Under the pieces are notes generated by a model, which was not told the DNA's origin, did no database searches, and saw nothing but the letters and a program-made list of their open reading frames with translations. From the NCBI GenBank assembly GCA_014377915.1, contig JACMOT010000278.1, positions 1 to 13,848 on the forward strand: a stretch of 13,848 nucleotides of DNA, read 5' to 3'. The DNA comes from Tardiphaga sp. Lineage in GTDB: Bacteria; Pseudomonadota; Alphaproteobacteria; Rhizobiales; Xanthobacteraceae. Of the stretch, positions 1-6,637 are shown in pieces. Within the stretch, counting starts at the first letter, position 1. The number at the start of each line of letters is the position of its first letter. The translations under genes and the position numbers were made by a program.

Positions 1-702
1 CGAAAGCATGGGAAACTCGCACAGTCCAAGATTGAATTCTGTCTTGCCGGCGATGTGCTTTTTGGCGTGCCATTTTTTGTCCCGCCTCTGCAGGCGCCCG
101 TCGATGAATACGGAATTACTTTGAATTTTAAAACGAACCTGAAGGCGATCAACGGTGCCGCCAAAGAGGCAATCTTCGCCGTCACAGGAGCCGACGGAGT
201 TACATCGGAGATCGTCAAGAAGTTCGATATGATGCACGTCGTGCCGCCGCAGACGGCTCTCGATTTCGTGAAGCAGAGTTCGCTGGCCAACGAGGCGGGA
301 TGGGTTGACGTTGATCAGGCGACGCTCCAGCACAACCGTTTCAAGAACGTATTTGGACTCGGCGATGGAGCGTCGACACCAAACGCAAAGACTGCGGCAG
401 CGGTTCGTATGCAGGCACCTGTCGTCGTGTCAAATCTTCTCGCTGTGATGGACGGTAAGACGGTAAGCAGTCATTATGACGGCTACGGTTCGTGTCCACT
501 GACTGTCGCCTACGGAAATATTGTGCTTGCTGAATTTGGGTACGGCGGCAAAATTACGCCGAGTTTTCTTTTTGATCCGCGCGTTCCTCGTCGGTCGGCA
601 TGGATACTGAAGACCAGATTCCTGCCTTGGCTGTATTGGTCTCACATGTTGAAGGGCGGCGAATTCGACATACCGCATAAGGAGCGTAAATTCGCGGCGT
701 AG
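1..702 (+). CDS. sqr: Sulfide:quinone oxidoreductase, C-terminal part (5' end outside window)
   Basis: This is a flavoprotein of the sulfide:quinone oxidoreductase family, which oxidises sulfide and passes the electrons to the membrane quinone pool. The frame is open from base 1 and ends in TAG at 700-702, so the N-terminus, with the FAD-binding motif and the first redox Cys, lies outside the window. The visible 233 residues align from memory with the C-terminal half of human SQOR and its bacterial relatives. They include the FGLGDGAS FAD-contact segment near 355-380, the NAKTAAAV stretch after it, and a YGSCPL motif near 490 whose Cys matches the second redox-active Cys. An aromatic tail (FLPWLYWSHMLKGG) probably contacts the membrane. 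The downstream genes also concern sulfur and thiols. A GTG at 55 is internal, not the start. The family is confident; sulfide as substrate is inferred from the family. Confidence 0.85.
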   Translation, partial: RKHGKLAQSKIEFCLAGDVLFGVPFFVPPLQAPVDEYGITLNFKTNLKAINGAAKEAIFAVTGADGVTSEIVKKFDMMHVVPPQTALDFVKQSSLANEAGWVDVDQATLQHNRFKNVFGLGDGASTPNAKTAAAVRMQAPVVVSNLLAVMDGKTVSSHYDGYGSCPLTVAYGNIVLAEFGYGGKITPSFLFDPRVPRRSAWILKTRFLPWLYWSHMLKGGEFDIPHKERKFAA

Positions 703-728
703 CGAGACCCACGTGACGCGAGCTCTCG

Positions 729-1004
729 ATGACAAGACCTGGCAATCTCATACTGTTTCGGCGCAGCAACGCTTCACACGATGATCTCAGACATCGAATG
801 ATCATGAATGGGATTTCTCTGTTTTGGATCGCTTCGTTGATTGGCCTGGCAGCCTGGGGCGTTGAAACATGTTTGAGAAATGAGGAAATGACGCCTTTGT
901 CGTTCGCTGCCTCTATCGGTATTTTGCCTCGCAACGTTGAAGTATCTACGATCTTGTCGAATGGTCCTATCGAACGCAGACCGGGCAAGCGTGATGGGCA
1001 TTAG
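729..1004 (+). CDS. Doubtful small membrane protein
   Basis: This 91-codon frame begins 26 bases after the sqr stop codon and is on the same strand. I do not recognise the protein. One hydrophobic stretch (ISLFWIASLIGLAAWGV, about residues 28-44) could span the membrane, and the tail is basic. No good ribosome binding site precedes the ATG at 729. In-frame ATGs at 798 and 804 would place the hydrophobic segment right at the N-terminus, as in typical small membrane proteins, and look more natural. Position after sqr would allow co-transcription. Minus-strand frames also cross this region and none looks better. It may be a real small protein, a decayed gene, or chance. Confidence 0.25.
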   Translation: MTRPGNLILFRRSNASHDDLRHRMIMNGISLFWIASLIGLAAWGVETCLRNEEMTPLSFAASIGILPRNVEVSTILSNGPIERRPGKRDGH

Positions 1005-1357
1005 CAGCACCCCTTCCTTCCTGATGAACTAAACAGCTTTCGCCCGATTATCGGTATGGAGTGAACCGAAGGTGGGTTCTGAAAGGTTCTGACCGCTTTT
1101 GTCGTCTTTTTAGATTGAGAAATAAAAGCGATGCCATCCCCGGTGCAATTTCCCTGTCATCTATTGCCGACCGACTCACTCGCCGGCCTGTTACTTCCCT
1201 CTGGAGTATCGGCCGCCGGAGGGCGGGACATCGCCCTTCACGGCAATGGCACGGGCGCACATGCGTGCGCCCGTGCCACGGCGAGGTGGCTGCTTCCTCA
1301 ATCGATCGTCTTGATTGATTGGCGGCGCGGCAGAGACGAGCCGGTTCTGGCTGTAAG
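1005..1357. other. Non-coding or decayed stretch between sqr region and GDCCVxC gene
   Basis: I see no convincing gene here. Open frames on both strands lack family resemblance and ribosome binding sites. The stretch holds a short tandem repeat (GGTTCTGA at 1075-1082 and 1085-1092), an AT-rich patch around 1100-1130, and a strong hairpin at 1247-1278 listed separately. A smaller stem (AGGGCG/CGCCCT, six-base loop) lies near 1220-1237. It could be the remains of an insertion or a terminator region. Confidence 0.5.
1247..1278. repeat. Perfect 14-bp inverted repeat with 4-base loop
   Basis: The arms 1247-1260 and 1265-1278 are exact reverse complements (TGGCACGGGCGCAC and its complement) around the loop ATGC. 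No T-run follows on either side, so it is not a standard intrinsic terminator, although it lies about 80 bases beyond the 3' end of the minus-strand Cys-rich gene and could stop or protect that transcript. A dispersed palindromic repeat is an alternative. Confidence 0.75.
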
Positions 1358-1603
1358 CTAACTGCAACAACTATCCTTGCCACTCTCCTGGATAGGTGGA
1401 CACGGCACCGAGCCATATGAGCAGAACACGCAACAGTCGCCAGCCAAAGGTTTGAGCCGCGCGCCACATCCCTTGCAGTCATAGAAAAATTGGCAAGCGT
1501 AAGTCGGCATGGCTTCTTCTGCCTGATTACCGCAATGGGGACAGGTTAATGTAGAGCGCAGCTGCATCAGTAAATTCCTAAACCATTTGAAAAGCCGTTT
1601 CAC
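1358..1603 (-). CDS. GDCCVxC domain-containing small Cys-rich protein
   Basis: This small protein carries the signature GDCCVFCSYGSVPCPPIQ, which marks a family I know as GDCCVxC domain (seleno)proteins. Its biochemical role is not established to my knowledge. It has 11 cysteines: a CPHC knuckle near the N-terminus, a C-x2-C (CKGC), the CC-x2-C of the signature, then PC and a terminal CC. This suggests metal binding or thiol redox chemistry. No selenocysteine is needed here, as the signature cysteines are TGT or TGC. The GTG start at 1603 has an AGGAG five bases upstream. An ATG at 1567, with AGGA eight bases upstream, would give 69 residues, closer to the family length, and would drop a basic N-terminal stretch (MKRLFKWFRNLL). 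The gene is divergent from dsbD with about 130 bases between, so shared control is possible. Confidence 0.85.
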   Translation of the reverse strand: MKRLFKWFRNLLMQLRSTLTCPHCGNQAEEAMPTYACQFFYDCKGCGARLKPLAGDCCVFCSYGSVPCPPIQESGKDSCCS

Positions 1604-1731
1604 CGTAGCTCCTGTCTGCTGTCGCGACGCATCACGCCCTCGTTATCGCAACAGGCGGTGCCGCAAGGCTCCGCTTAAGGCTGGGTTAAGGTAGGCAGTG
1701 GATTTGAGGACGCAGCCAGAATGTCGGGGGA
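1604..1731. promoter_or_regulatory. Shared divergent promoter region, GDCCVxC gene and dsbD
   Basis: The 128 bases between two divergent starts must hold at least the promoter of the minus-strand gene, and probably that of dsbD. I could not place reliable -35 and -10 boxes. A direct repeat TTAAGG (1675-1680 and 1686-1691) is spaced 11 bases start to start, one helical turn, which is a possible regulator site. The first copy overlaps the palindrome CTTAAG. Confidence 0.4.
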
Positions 1732-3540
1732 ATGATGCGGTATTGGTTATTGAGAGCGGCTCTCGCCTTCGCGTTTGCGCTAATTTCAGCAGCGGACGGA
1801 CAAGCGCAGCAGCCGCCGGGCGTGGACAAGGTGTTCCAGATGAACGCCGCCCGCACCACTGCCGGCGATCTCGTCCTTGAATGGCAAGTTGCTCCCGGGA
1901 CTTACTTGTACCGGGACAAGATCACCGTTTCAAAGATGGATGGTACTCCTGTGAGGACCGAGACGCCTCCCGGCGAGATGAAAGACGATCCATCCTTTGG
2001 CCAAACCGAAGTGTATCATCGGCAAGTGAAGGCCTTCGTACCCATGGCTGGCCTTGGCTCGACCCAGCAATTGGAAGTATCCTATCAGGGATGCGCGGAG
2101 CAGGGAATTTGCTACCCGCCGGCCACAAAAATTGTGGGTGTGACCTCTCTTTCCAGTACCGACTCGCGGCCTTCGTTATCGGGGTCGGCGAGTCGCCCCA
2201 CGTGGAAACCCGACGCTCCGGTGCCGGCAACCTATGACACCCCCCCTACCCCCTCGGCAGAGCAAGTCGATCTTCGAGGCGGCATCGGCTCGATGGTTCT
2301 CGCGTTCATAGGATTCGGGCTGCTTTTGGCATTTACGCCCTGCGTATTCCCGATGATTCCGATTCTTTCCGGAATGCTGGCCCAGTTCGGCAACCGGCTG
2401 ACAGCCATGCGCGGCTTTGCGCTCTCGAGCGCTTACGTGCTTGCCATGGCATTGGCTTATGCGGTGCTGGGAGTCGTCGTCGCCTGGTCGGGGCAAAATC
2501 TTCAGGCTGCATTGCAGACCCCCCTGGCCCTCGGATTGATGAGCGCCGTCTTTGTCGCTTTGGCTCTCTCAATGTTCGGGCTCTACGACTTGCAACTCCC
2601 GCAGTCCTGGCAAAACCGGCTCATAGGCTCCGGAATGCGGCGCGGCGGCTCGCTCGGCGGCGCGGCTATCATGGGGTTCGGATCTGCGCTTATTGTTGGT
2701 CCCTGCGTTACGCCGCCCTTGGCCGCAGCCCTCGTTTATGTTGCGCAGACAGGCGACCTGTTCCGCGGCGCCCTGGCTCTGTTTGCGTTGGGCCTCGGGA
2801 TGGGACTTCCCCTGCTGGCCTTCGGCACTTTTGGTGCGGGAGTGCTTCCACGGTCCGGACCCTGGCTGGCGCGCGTGAAATACGTGTTTGGATTCGTGTT
2901 TATCGGGATGGCGATCTGGATGCTGTCGCGGGTGATTCCTCTGTGGATGACGGTGTTCCTTGTCGGGGTAGCAGCCAGCGCGAGCGGCCTGCTGCTGGTC
3001 GGGTCTCAATTGTCGAGGGGAAGGCCGCGCGGGGCCCGGACCATGGCCTTCGCGTCGCTCGGCTTGGTGGTTATCGGATCCGGCGTCTACGCGATGATCG
3101 CATCGGTAGATGGGTCGTCCGAACATCTGGTTTCGCTTGCGGGCTTCCCGACAGCCTCCTCAAGCCGCGCGATGTCATTCGAAGACGTCACGACAAATGG
3201 CGCTCTCGATGTAGCGGTTGAACGGGCGGCGCAGCAAGGCAAGCCGGTGATGCTCGACTTTTCTGCAGGGTGGTGCGTCGAGTGCAAGTTGATGGATAGC
3301 ACCGTATTTTCAGATCCCGATGTTATTAAACATCTGAAGGACTTTGCTGTCATCCGAGCAGATGCAACCGAATACAACGATGAAACCCGGTCCTTGATGA
3401 AACGATTCAGCGTCGTGGGCCCGCCGACCATTATTTTCCTCAGCCCGCATCAAGGCAAAGAAGTGCCGGATACGAGGTTTGTTGGACCGGTCGACGCCAA
3501 AACCTTCATGTCGCGCCTCAAGCAGCTTCGCCCAATCTAG
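1732..3540 (+). CDS. dsbD: Thiol:disulfide interchange protein DsbD
   Basis: DsbD carries electrons from cytoplasmic thioredoxin across the inner membrane to periplasmic disulfide isomerases and related proteins. All three modules are visible in this 602-residue protein. A signal peptide (about 1-26) leads into the periplasmic alpha domain with its Cys pair C121/C127 (GCAEQGIC). A multi-span beta domain follows, with C204 in TPCVFPMIP and C325 in GPCVTPP. The C-terminal thioredoxin-like gamma domain has C515-V-E-C518 (WCVECK). Length and domain order are normal and every redox Cys is present, so it should be functional. Two ATGs stand in tandem at 1732 and 1735 after a purine-rich GGGGGA. The DsbA-family gene begins 23 bases downstream, indicating an operon. 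Its likely client is that partner or another periplasmic thiol protein; ScsB-like metal-stress function is an alternative. Confidence 0.95.
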   Translation: MMRYWLLRAALAFAFALISAADGQAQQPPGVDKVFQMNAARTTAGDLVLEWQVAPGTYLYRDKITVSKMDGTPVRTETPPGEMKDDPSFGQTEVYHRQVKAFVPMAGLGSTQQLEVSYQGCAEQGICYPPATKIVGVTSLSSTDSRPSLSGSASRPTWKPDAPVPATYDTPPTPSAEQVDLRGGIGSMVLAFIGFGLLLAFTPCVFPMIPILSGMLAQFGNRLTAMRGFALSSAYVLAMALAYAVLGVVVAWSGQNLQAALQTPLALGLMSAVFVALALSMFGLYDLQLPQSWQNRLIGSGMRRGGSLGGAAIMGFGSALIVGPCVTPPLAAALVYVAQTGDLFRGALALFALGLGMGLPLLAFGTFGAGVLPRSGPWLARVKYVFGFVFIGMAIWMLSRVIPLWMTVFLVGVAASASGLLLVGSQLSRGRPRGARTMAFASLGLVVIGSGVYAMIASVDGSSEHLVSLAGFPTASSSRAMSFEDVTTNGALDVAVERAAQQGKPVMLDFSAGWCVECKLMDSTVFSDPDVIKHLKDFAVIRADATEYNDETRSLMKRFSVVGPPTIIFLSPHQGKEVPDTRFVGPVDAKTFMSRLKQLRPI

Positions 3541-3563
3541 CCTATTTTAACTCGGAGAAACCA

Positions 3564-4202
3564 ATGCGACCGAATACCATTCGAAGAATCGTCACCTGCT
3601 CGCTGCTGTCGCTTGCTCTTTTAGGCCCACTGGGAGCGTCCATCGTTCACGCCGAGGACTCTGACACCTCGTCCGAGGCGATCCTAAACGACCCGAACGC
3701 ACCGACGGGGGGAAATCCGAAAGGCAATCTCACCATTGTGACGTTCTTTGATTACAATTGCCCGTACTGCAAGAAGGCCGAGCCCGACCTTGAGCGGGTG
3801 GTGAAGGAAGACGGGCAAATTCGGCTTGTCTATAAGGACTGGCCGATCCTCACAAAAGCTTCGGTGTACGGCGCGCAAATGGCCCTCGCGGCTAAATATC
3901 AAGGCAAATATGACGCTGTGCATGCCGCATTGATGGCCATCCCGGGACCGAAAATTCCAGAAGATCACATGCTCGCTGCCATCCAGAGGTCCGGCGTCGA
4001 TATGCCGAAGCTCAATGAAGATTTGAAGCTTCACACCGACGAGATCAACGCAACATTGAAGAAGCATCTGGCGCAGGCTGAGTCGCTCGATTTACAGGGA
4101 ACACCTGCCTACATTGTCGGCCGCTTCCGGGTTACCTCCGCTCTGACCTACAGCCAATTCAAGCAGGCCGTTAGTGATGCGCGTGCCAAGGCAAATAATT
4201 AG
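3564..4202 (+). CDS. Periplasmic DsbA-family thiol oxidoreductase
   Basis: This is a secreted thioredoxin-fold protein of the DsbA/DsbG/ScsC type that makes, breaks or rearranges disulfides in periplasmic proteins. A signal peptide covers about residues 1-30, with a cleavage site HA before EDSD. The active site is C66-P-Y-C69 in FDYNCPYCKKAEPD, and the cis-proline loop is GTPAYIVG (P181), so the fold is complete. GGAGA lies seven bases before the ATG. The gene follows dsbD directly, so DsbD may keep this protein reduced, making it more likely an isomerase or reductase than an oxidant. No dsbB-like gene is in the window, which fits that idea. The DsbD plus DsbA-fold pairing resembles the ScsB/ScsC copper-tolerance arrangement, but substrates cannot be read from sequence. 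Confidence 0.93.
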   Translation: MRPNTIRRIVTCSLLSLALLGPLGASIVHAEDSDTSSEAILNDPNAPTGGNPKGNLTIVTFFDYNCPYCKKAEPDLERVVKEDGQIRLVYKDWPILTKASVYGAQMALAAKYQGKYDAVHAALMAIPGPKIPEDHMLAAIQRSGVDMPKLNEDLKLHTDEINATLKKHLAQAESLDLQGTPAYIVGRFRVTSALTYSQFKQAVSDARAKANN

Positions 4203-4611
4203 ATGTTTCTGCAACAACAAATCTAGGACGGTTCGATAAGGCCACTCACAACATTGCTCGCCGTTGTGGTTCAACTGCGGTTCGATATCGATATTGCAAG
4301 ATGAATCCTGAGCTGTTGCGGTGCGTCGTCGTAGAGCCTTCGAAATAGCACCCTTGGGTCTACTGCAGCGTCTGATGGCGCAGGCTTCCTGGCTACCGAC
4401 CTCCTTGGCCATCGAAATCCTTTCAAGCTCGACCTGGAGGTGCTGGCTATAAAAGCATCGTATCGCCAAACTATAGCAAATTGGAACGCTGTTCTGCTCT
4501 CAGCATCCGCAGCAGCAGAATCGTCTTAGTCCGGCTTGCACCTAGACTAATGCGGCATAGATCGTTATCCACACTGAATGTGTGGCAATTCATCATTCCG
4601 GAGAACGATAC
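4203..4611. other. Intergenic stretch before the YeeE-type gene
   Basis: I see no gene I can support here. A minus-strand frame (ATG near 4412, after AGGA) runs left into the DsbA-family gene, but its product resembles nothing I know, so I leave it out. Just upstream of yeeE, an inverted repeat CCACAC-TGAAT-GTGTGG (4569-4585) is a possible operator. A weak promoter-like pair, TTGCAC near 4534 and TAGATC 16 bases further on, could drive yeeE. No clear terminator follows the DsbA-family gene, only a weak TAGAT/ATCTA stem near 4201-4227. Confidence 0.5.
4569..4585. promoter_or_regulatory. Inverted repeat in the yeeE leader
   Basis: CCACAC and GTGTGG flank TGAAT, giving a perfect 6-bp inverted repeat that ends 14 bases before the ribosome binding site of the YeeE-type gene. 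The position suits a repressor site or a small leader hairpin. A repeat this short can occur by chance. Confidence 0.3.
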
Positions 4612-5661
4612 ATGCCCGCTATAGCGACCCTGGCCGGCTTTGTGATCGGTGCGATCTTTGGGATCGTTGGCTTGCTGAGCGGCTTTTGCCTTACGAGTGG
4701 CTTGCGCGACTGGCTGGAGCGCGATGATGGACAAAAAATCCGAAGCTATGCACTGGCTGCGGCAGTCGCGATTTTTGGTACCCAGCTGATCGACGGAGCG
4801 GGACTGGTCGACATTGGAAAATCGATCTATCTGCAGCCTTCCTTCTCTGTTCCGATGATGCTTGTCGGTGGCCTACTTTTCGGGATCGGCATGGTGTTGT
4901 CGAATGGTTGCGCCTCTCGCGCGATTGTGCTGCTGGGAAAAGGAAATCTCAGGTCTCTAGTCGTGCTTTTGATCATCGGCATCGCTGCTCAGATGACACT
5001 GAAGGGGCTGCTCGCGCCGGCGCGTCTAGCGGCGATAAGACAGACGCAGGTCGCGCCAAGCGTTATTTCTATACCTACGCTGCTTGAGACTTTCGGTGTG
5101 ACTGAAACGTCTTCGCGGATTTTGGCGACGTTGCTCGTCGGTGGCGCTCTGCTTTTTTTTGCAATTTCTGCTCGAGCGACGCGACGCTCGATTTGGCACA
5201 TGGCCGCAGGGCTCGCTGTCGGTCTTCTGGTGATCGCGGGTTGGCTGGGGACCGGCTGGATTGGCGCCGATGACTTTAACCCGATACCCGTGGCCTCTCT
5301 CAGCTTCGTTTCACCAATCGCCGAGACGGTGCAATACGTCATGTTATCGACCGGTATGCAGCTGAATTTTGGGATCGCGCTGGTGGCTGGTGTTTTTTCT
5401 GGAAGCCTGCTGACAGCTTTGCTGACAGGACATTTTGCATTCGAAGGATACATCTCGGCAAGTCATACCGGACGCTCCATGGTAGGTGCGTCGCTGATGG
5501 GAATTGGCGGGGCAATGGCCTATGGTTGCTCAATAGGACAGGGCCTCACGGGTCTATCTACTCTGGCGTTACCGTCCATCGTGGCCGTTGCCGGAATCCT
5601 CGCTGGTGCCACCCTGGCACTCCGCGGCCTTGCGATGCGGCGGTCGTTCGTTGTTCAATAA
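4612..5661 (+). CDS. YeeE/YedE family transporter (thiosulfate-type sulfur uptake)
   Basis: This inner-membrane protein of about 349 residues belongs to the YeeE/YedE family, whose characterised members (TsuA) take up thiosulfate by relaying it along conserved cysteines. Nearly the whole length is hydrophobic, with roughly nine or ten membrane segments. Three Cys motifs stand out: GFC (C26), NGCASR (C100) followed by the GxGNLRSL stretch, and YGCSIGQGLTGLS (C306). C100 and C306 match the two repeat-related GC motifs of the family. I start at ATG 4612, with GGAGA seven bases upstream, rather than at GTG 4582, which has no such site and only adds MAIHHSGERY. No TusA-like partner gene follows. 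Together with sqr, this points to sulfur-compound handling. Substrate could be thiosulfate, another sulfur anion or selenium species. Confidence 0.88.
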   Translation: MPAIATLAGFVIGAIFGIVGLLSGFCLTSGLRDWLERDDGQKIRSYALAAAVAIFGTQLIDGAGLVDIGKSIYLQPSFSVPMMLVGGLLFGIGMVLSNGCASRAIVLLGKGNLRSLVVLLIIGIAAQMTLKGLLAPARLAAIRQTQVAPSVISIPTLLETFGVTETSSRILATLLVGGALLFFAISARATRRSIWHMAAGLAVGLLVIAGWLGTGWIGADDFNPIPVASLSFVSPIAETVQYVMLSTGMQLNFGIALVAGVFSGSLLTALLTGHFAFEGYISASHTGRSMVGASLMGIGGAMAYGCSIGQGLTGLSTLALPSIVAVAGILAGATLALRGLAMRRSFVVQ

Positions 5662-5944
5662 GAGCTCCGAAGTTTTTTTCATGCCGACCGAAGTTCGTTT
5701 ATAGCGCCGAGCGCGCTACGAAGCTTCACGGTGCATTCAACAAAAAAGCACCTTACGAGCTTCTTCGTGAACGACTATAATCGAACGCTGGATGTCTCAT
5801 AAGTGCGCTTACATTTTGTCAATAAGAACGAGGGTGGGCATCGACCCCCATTAGGATCGGTAACATTGGTGCGCCACACGTGCTCATTTCTACCTTCAAT
5901 CATAAGCAAGCACCCTCCCTCGGGAGCCCCAATGGTTCGTACCG
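5662..5944. other. Convergent intergenic region
   Basis: This lies between the 3' ends of the plus-strand YeeE-type gene and the minus-strand integrase partner. A run of seven T at 5673-5679 follows the yeeE stop, but no stable hairpin precedes it. CCGAAGTT occurs twice near 5667 and 5690. I see no gene, tRNA or clear terminator. Confidence 0.5.
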
Positions 5945-6637
5945 CTAAGTTCGCTTTTTACGACGCACCCGTTCAAATCGACGATCTTTGGAATCGTGAT
6001 GCAGTTGGTCGAGCGCGCGACCAACCGTATCTGCGCTCACCTTCTTTTTGAAGTTGCCGACCTTGTTCACTTCTGCTGTTAACGCTTTGATTGAGTGTGG
6101 TGGGATCCATTTTCCTTCATCGACCGCCTTTCTGATGTGGACGACAACATCTGCCAGTAACGAAGGGCGACCGCGCCGCGTGGTTGCTTCGCCGCTTTTT
6201 GCATATTGGCGGCGTTCCTGTCTGAGACGGCGCGCGAGTTTCTCAATTTCCGATCTCTGGAACGCCAGAGAAACATCTGCCAGATTTGACCCGAACTGCT
6301 TAACAAATTCGTTGTGGGCGGGATTAGATGGACGCAAAAAACTGAGATTGCCGCCTCCTGAATTGCGAAGAAACGGCACGTTCTTTGTTTGATCTGGAGT
6401 TAGGTCATAGCGAATAGCAGCTGGGCCAATTGCGATGGCTTGCACTTTGCTTTGATCCACGGCCTTCCAAAGCTCTGCGGCTACCTTATTTCTTTCGGCC
6501 CCGTCCGCAACATCGAACGCCTCTTTACGTAGCTCCGTTACCAAAGCTCGCTCGGACAATCCTGAAAACAGGTATGATTCGAGGATGTCGGCCGCCCCAT
6601 GCAATGAAACGAGGCCCGCCGGAAGTAGCTTCGTCAT
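5945..6637 (-). CDS. Unknown protein translationally coupled to the integrase
   Basis: I do not recognise this 230-residue protein. Its ATG overlaps the integrase stop by four bases (ATGA at 6634-6637), so the two are almost certainly translated together. The protein looks soluble, with no signal peptide or membrane span. Residues about 115-150 are rich in Arg, Lys and Glu and probably helical (EIEKLARRLRQERRQYAK). A Gly-Arg-Pro turn follows, then a mixed region, and the tail is very basic (RRFERVRRKKRT). The basic character suggests nucleic-acid binding, for instance an accessory or directionality factor for the recombinase, but no standard helix-turn-helix is obvious. A cargo or regulatory gene that merely shares the integrase transcript is also possible. 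Confidence 0.75.
   Translation of the reverse strand: MTKLLPAGLVSLHGAADILESYLFSGLSERALVTELRKEAFDVADGAERNKVAAELWKAVDQSKVQAIAIGPAAIRYDLTPDQTKNVPFLRNSGGGNLSFLRPSNPAHNEFVKQFGSNLADVSLAFQRSEIEKLARRLRQERRQYAKSGEATTRRGRPSLLADVVVHIRKAVDEGKWIPPHSIKALTAEVNKVGNFKKKVSADTVGRALDQLHHDSKDRRFERVRRKKRT

Noticed and set aside
800..1000. A possible frameshifted SHOCT-type small membrane protein
   Set aside because: Another frame gives fragments loosely like a SHOCT tail, but spacing of key residues is wrong and a stop codon interrupts it.
1048..1482. Minus-strand 144-codon frame overlapping the GDCCVxC gene
   Set aside because: It overlaps the well-supported Cys-rich gene in another frame and is Arg-rich without recognisable motifs.
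4092..4469. Minus-strand frame of 125 codons between the DsbA-family gene and yeeE
   Set aside because: It overlaps the DsbA-family gene by over 100 bases, resembles no family I know, and has only a modest ribosome binding site before an internal ATG.
5803..6392. Plus-strand frames opposite the integrase partner gene
   Set aside because: The minus-strand frame is coupled to the integrase by an ATGA overlap and is the better candidate; the plus frames have no motif or ribosome binding site.
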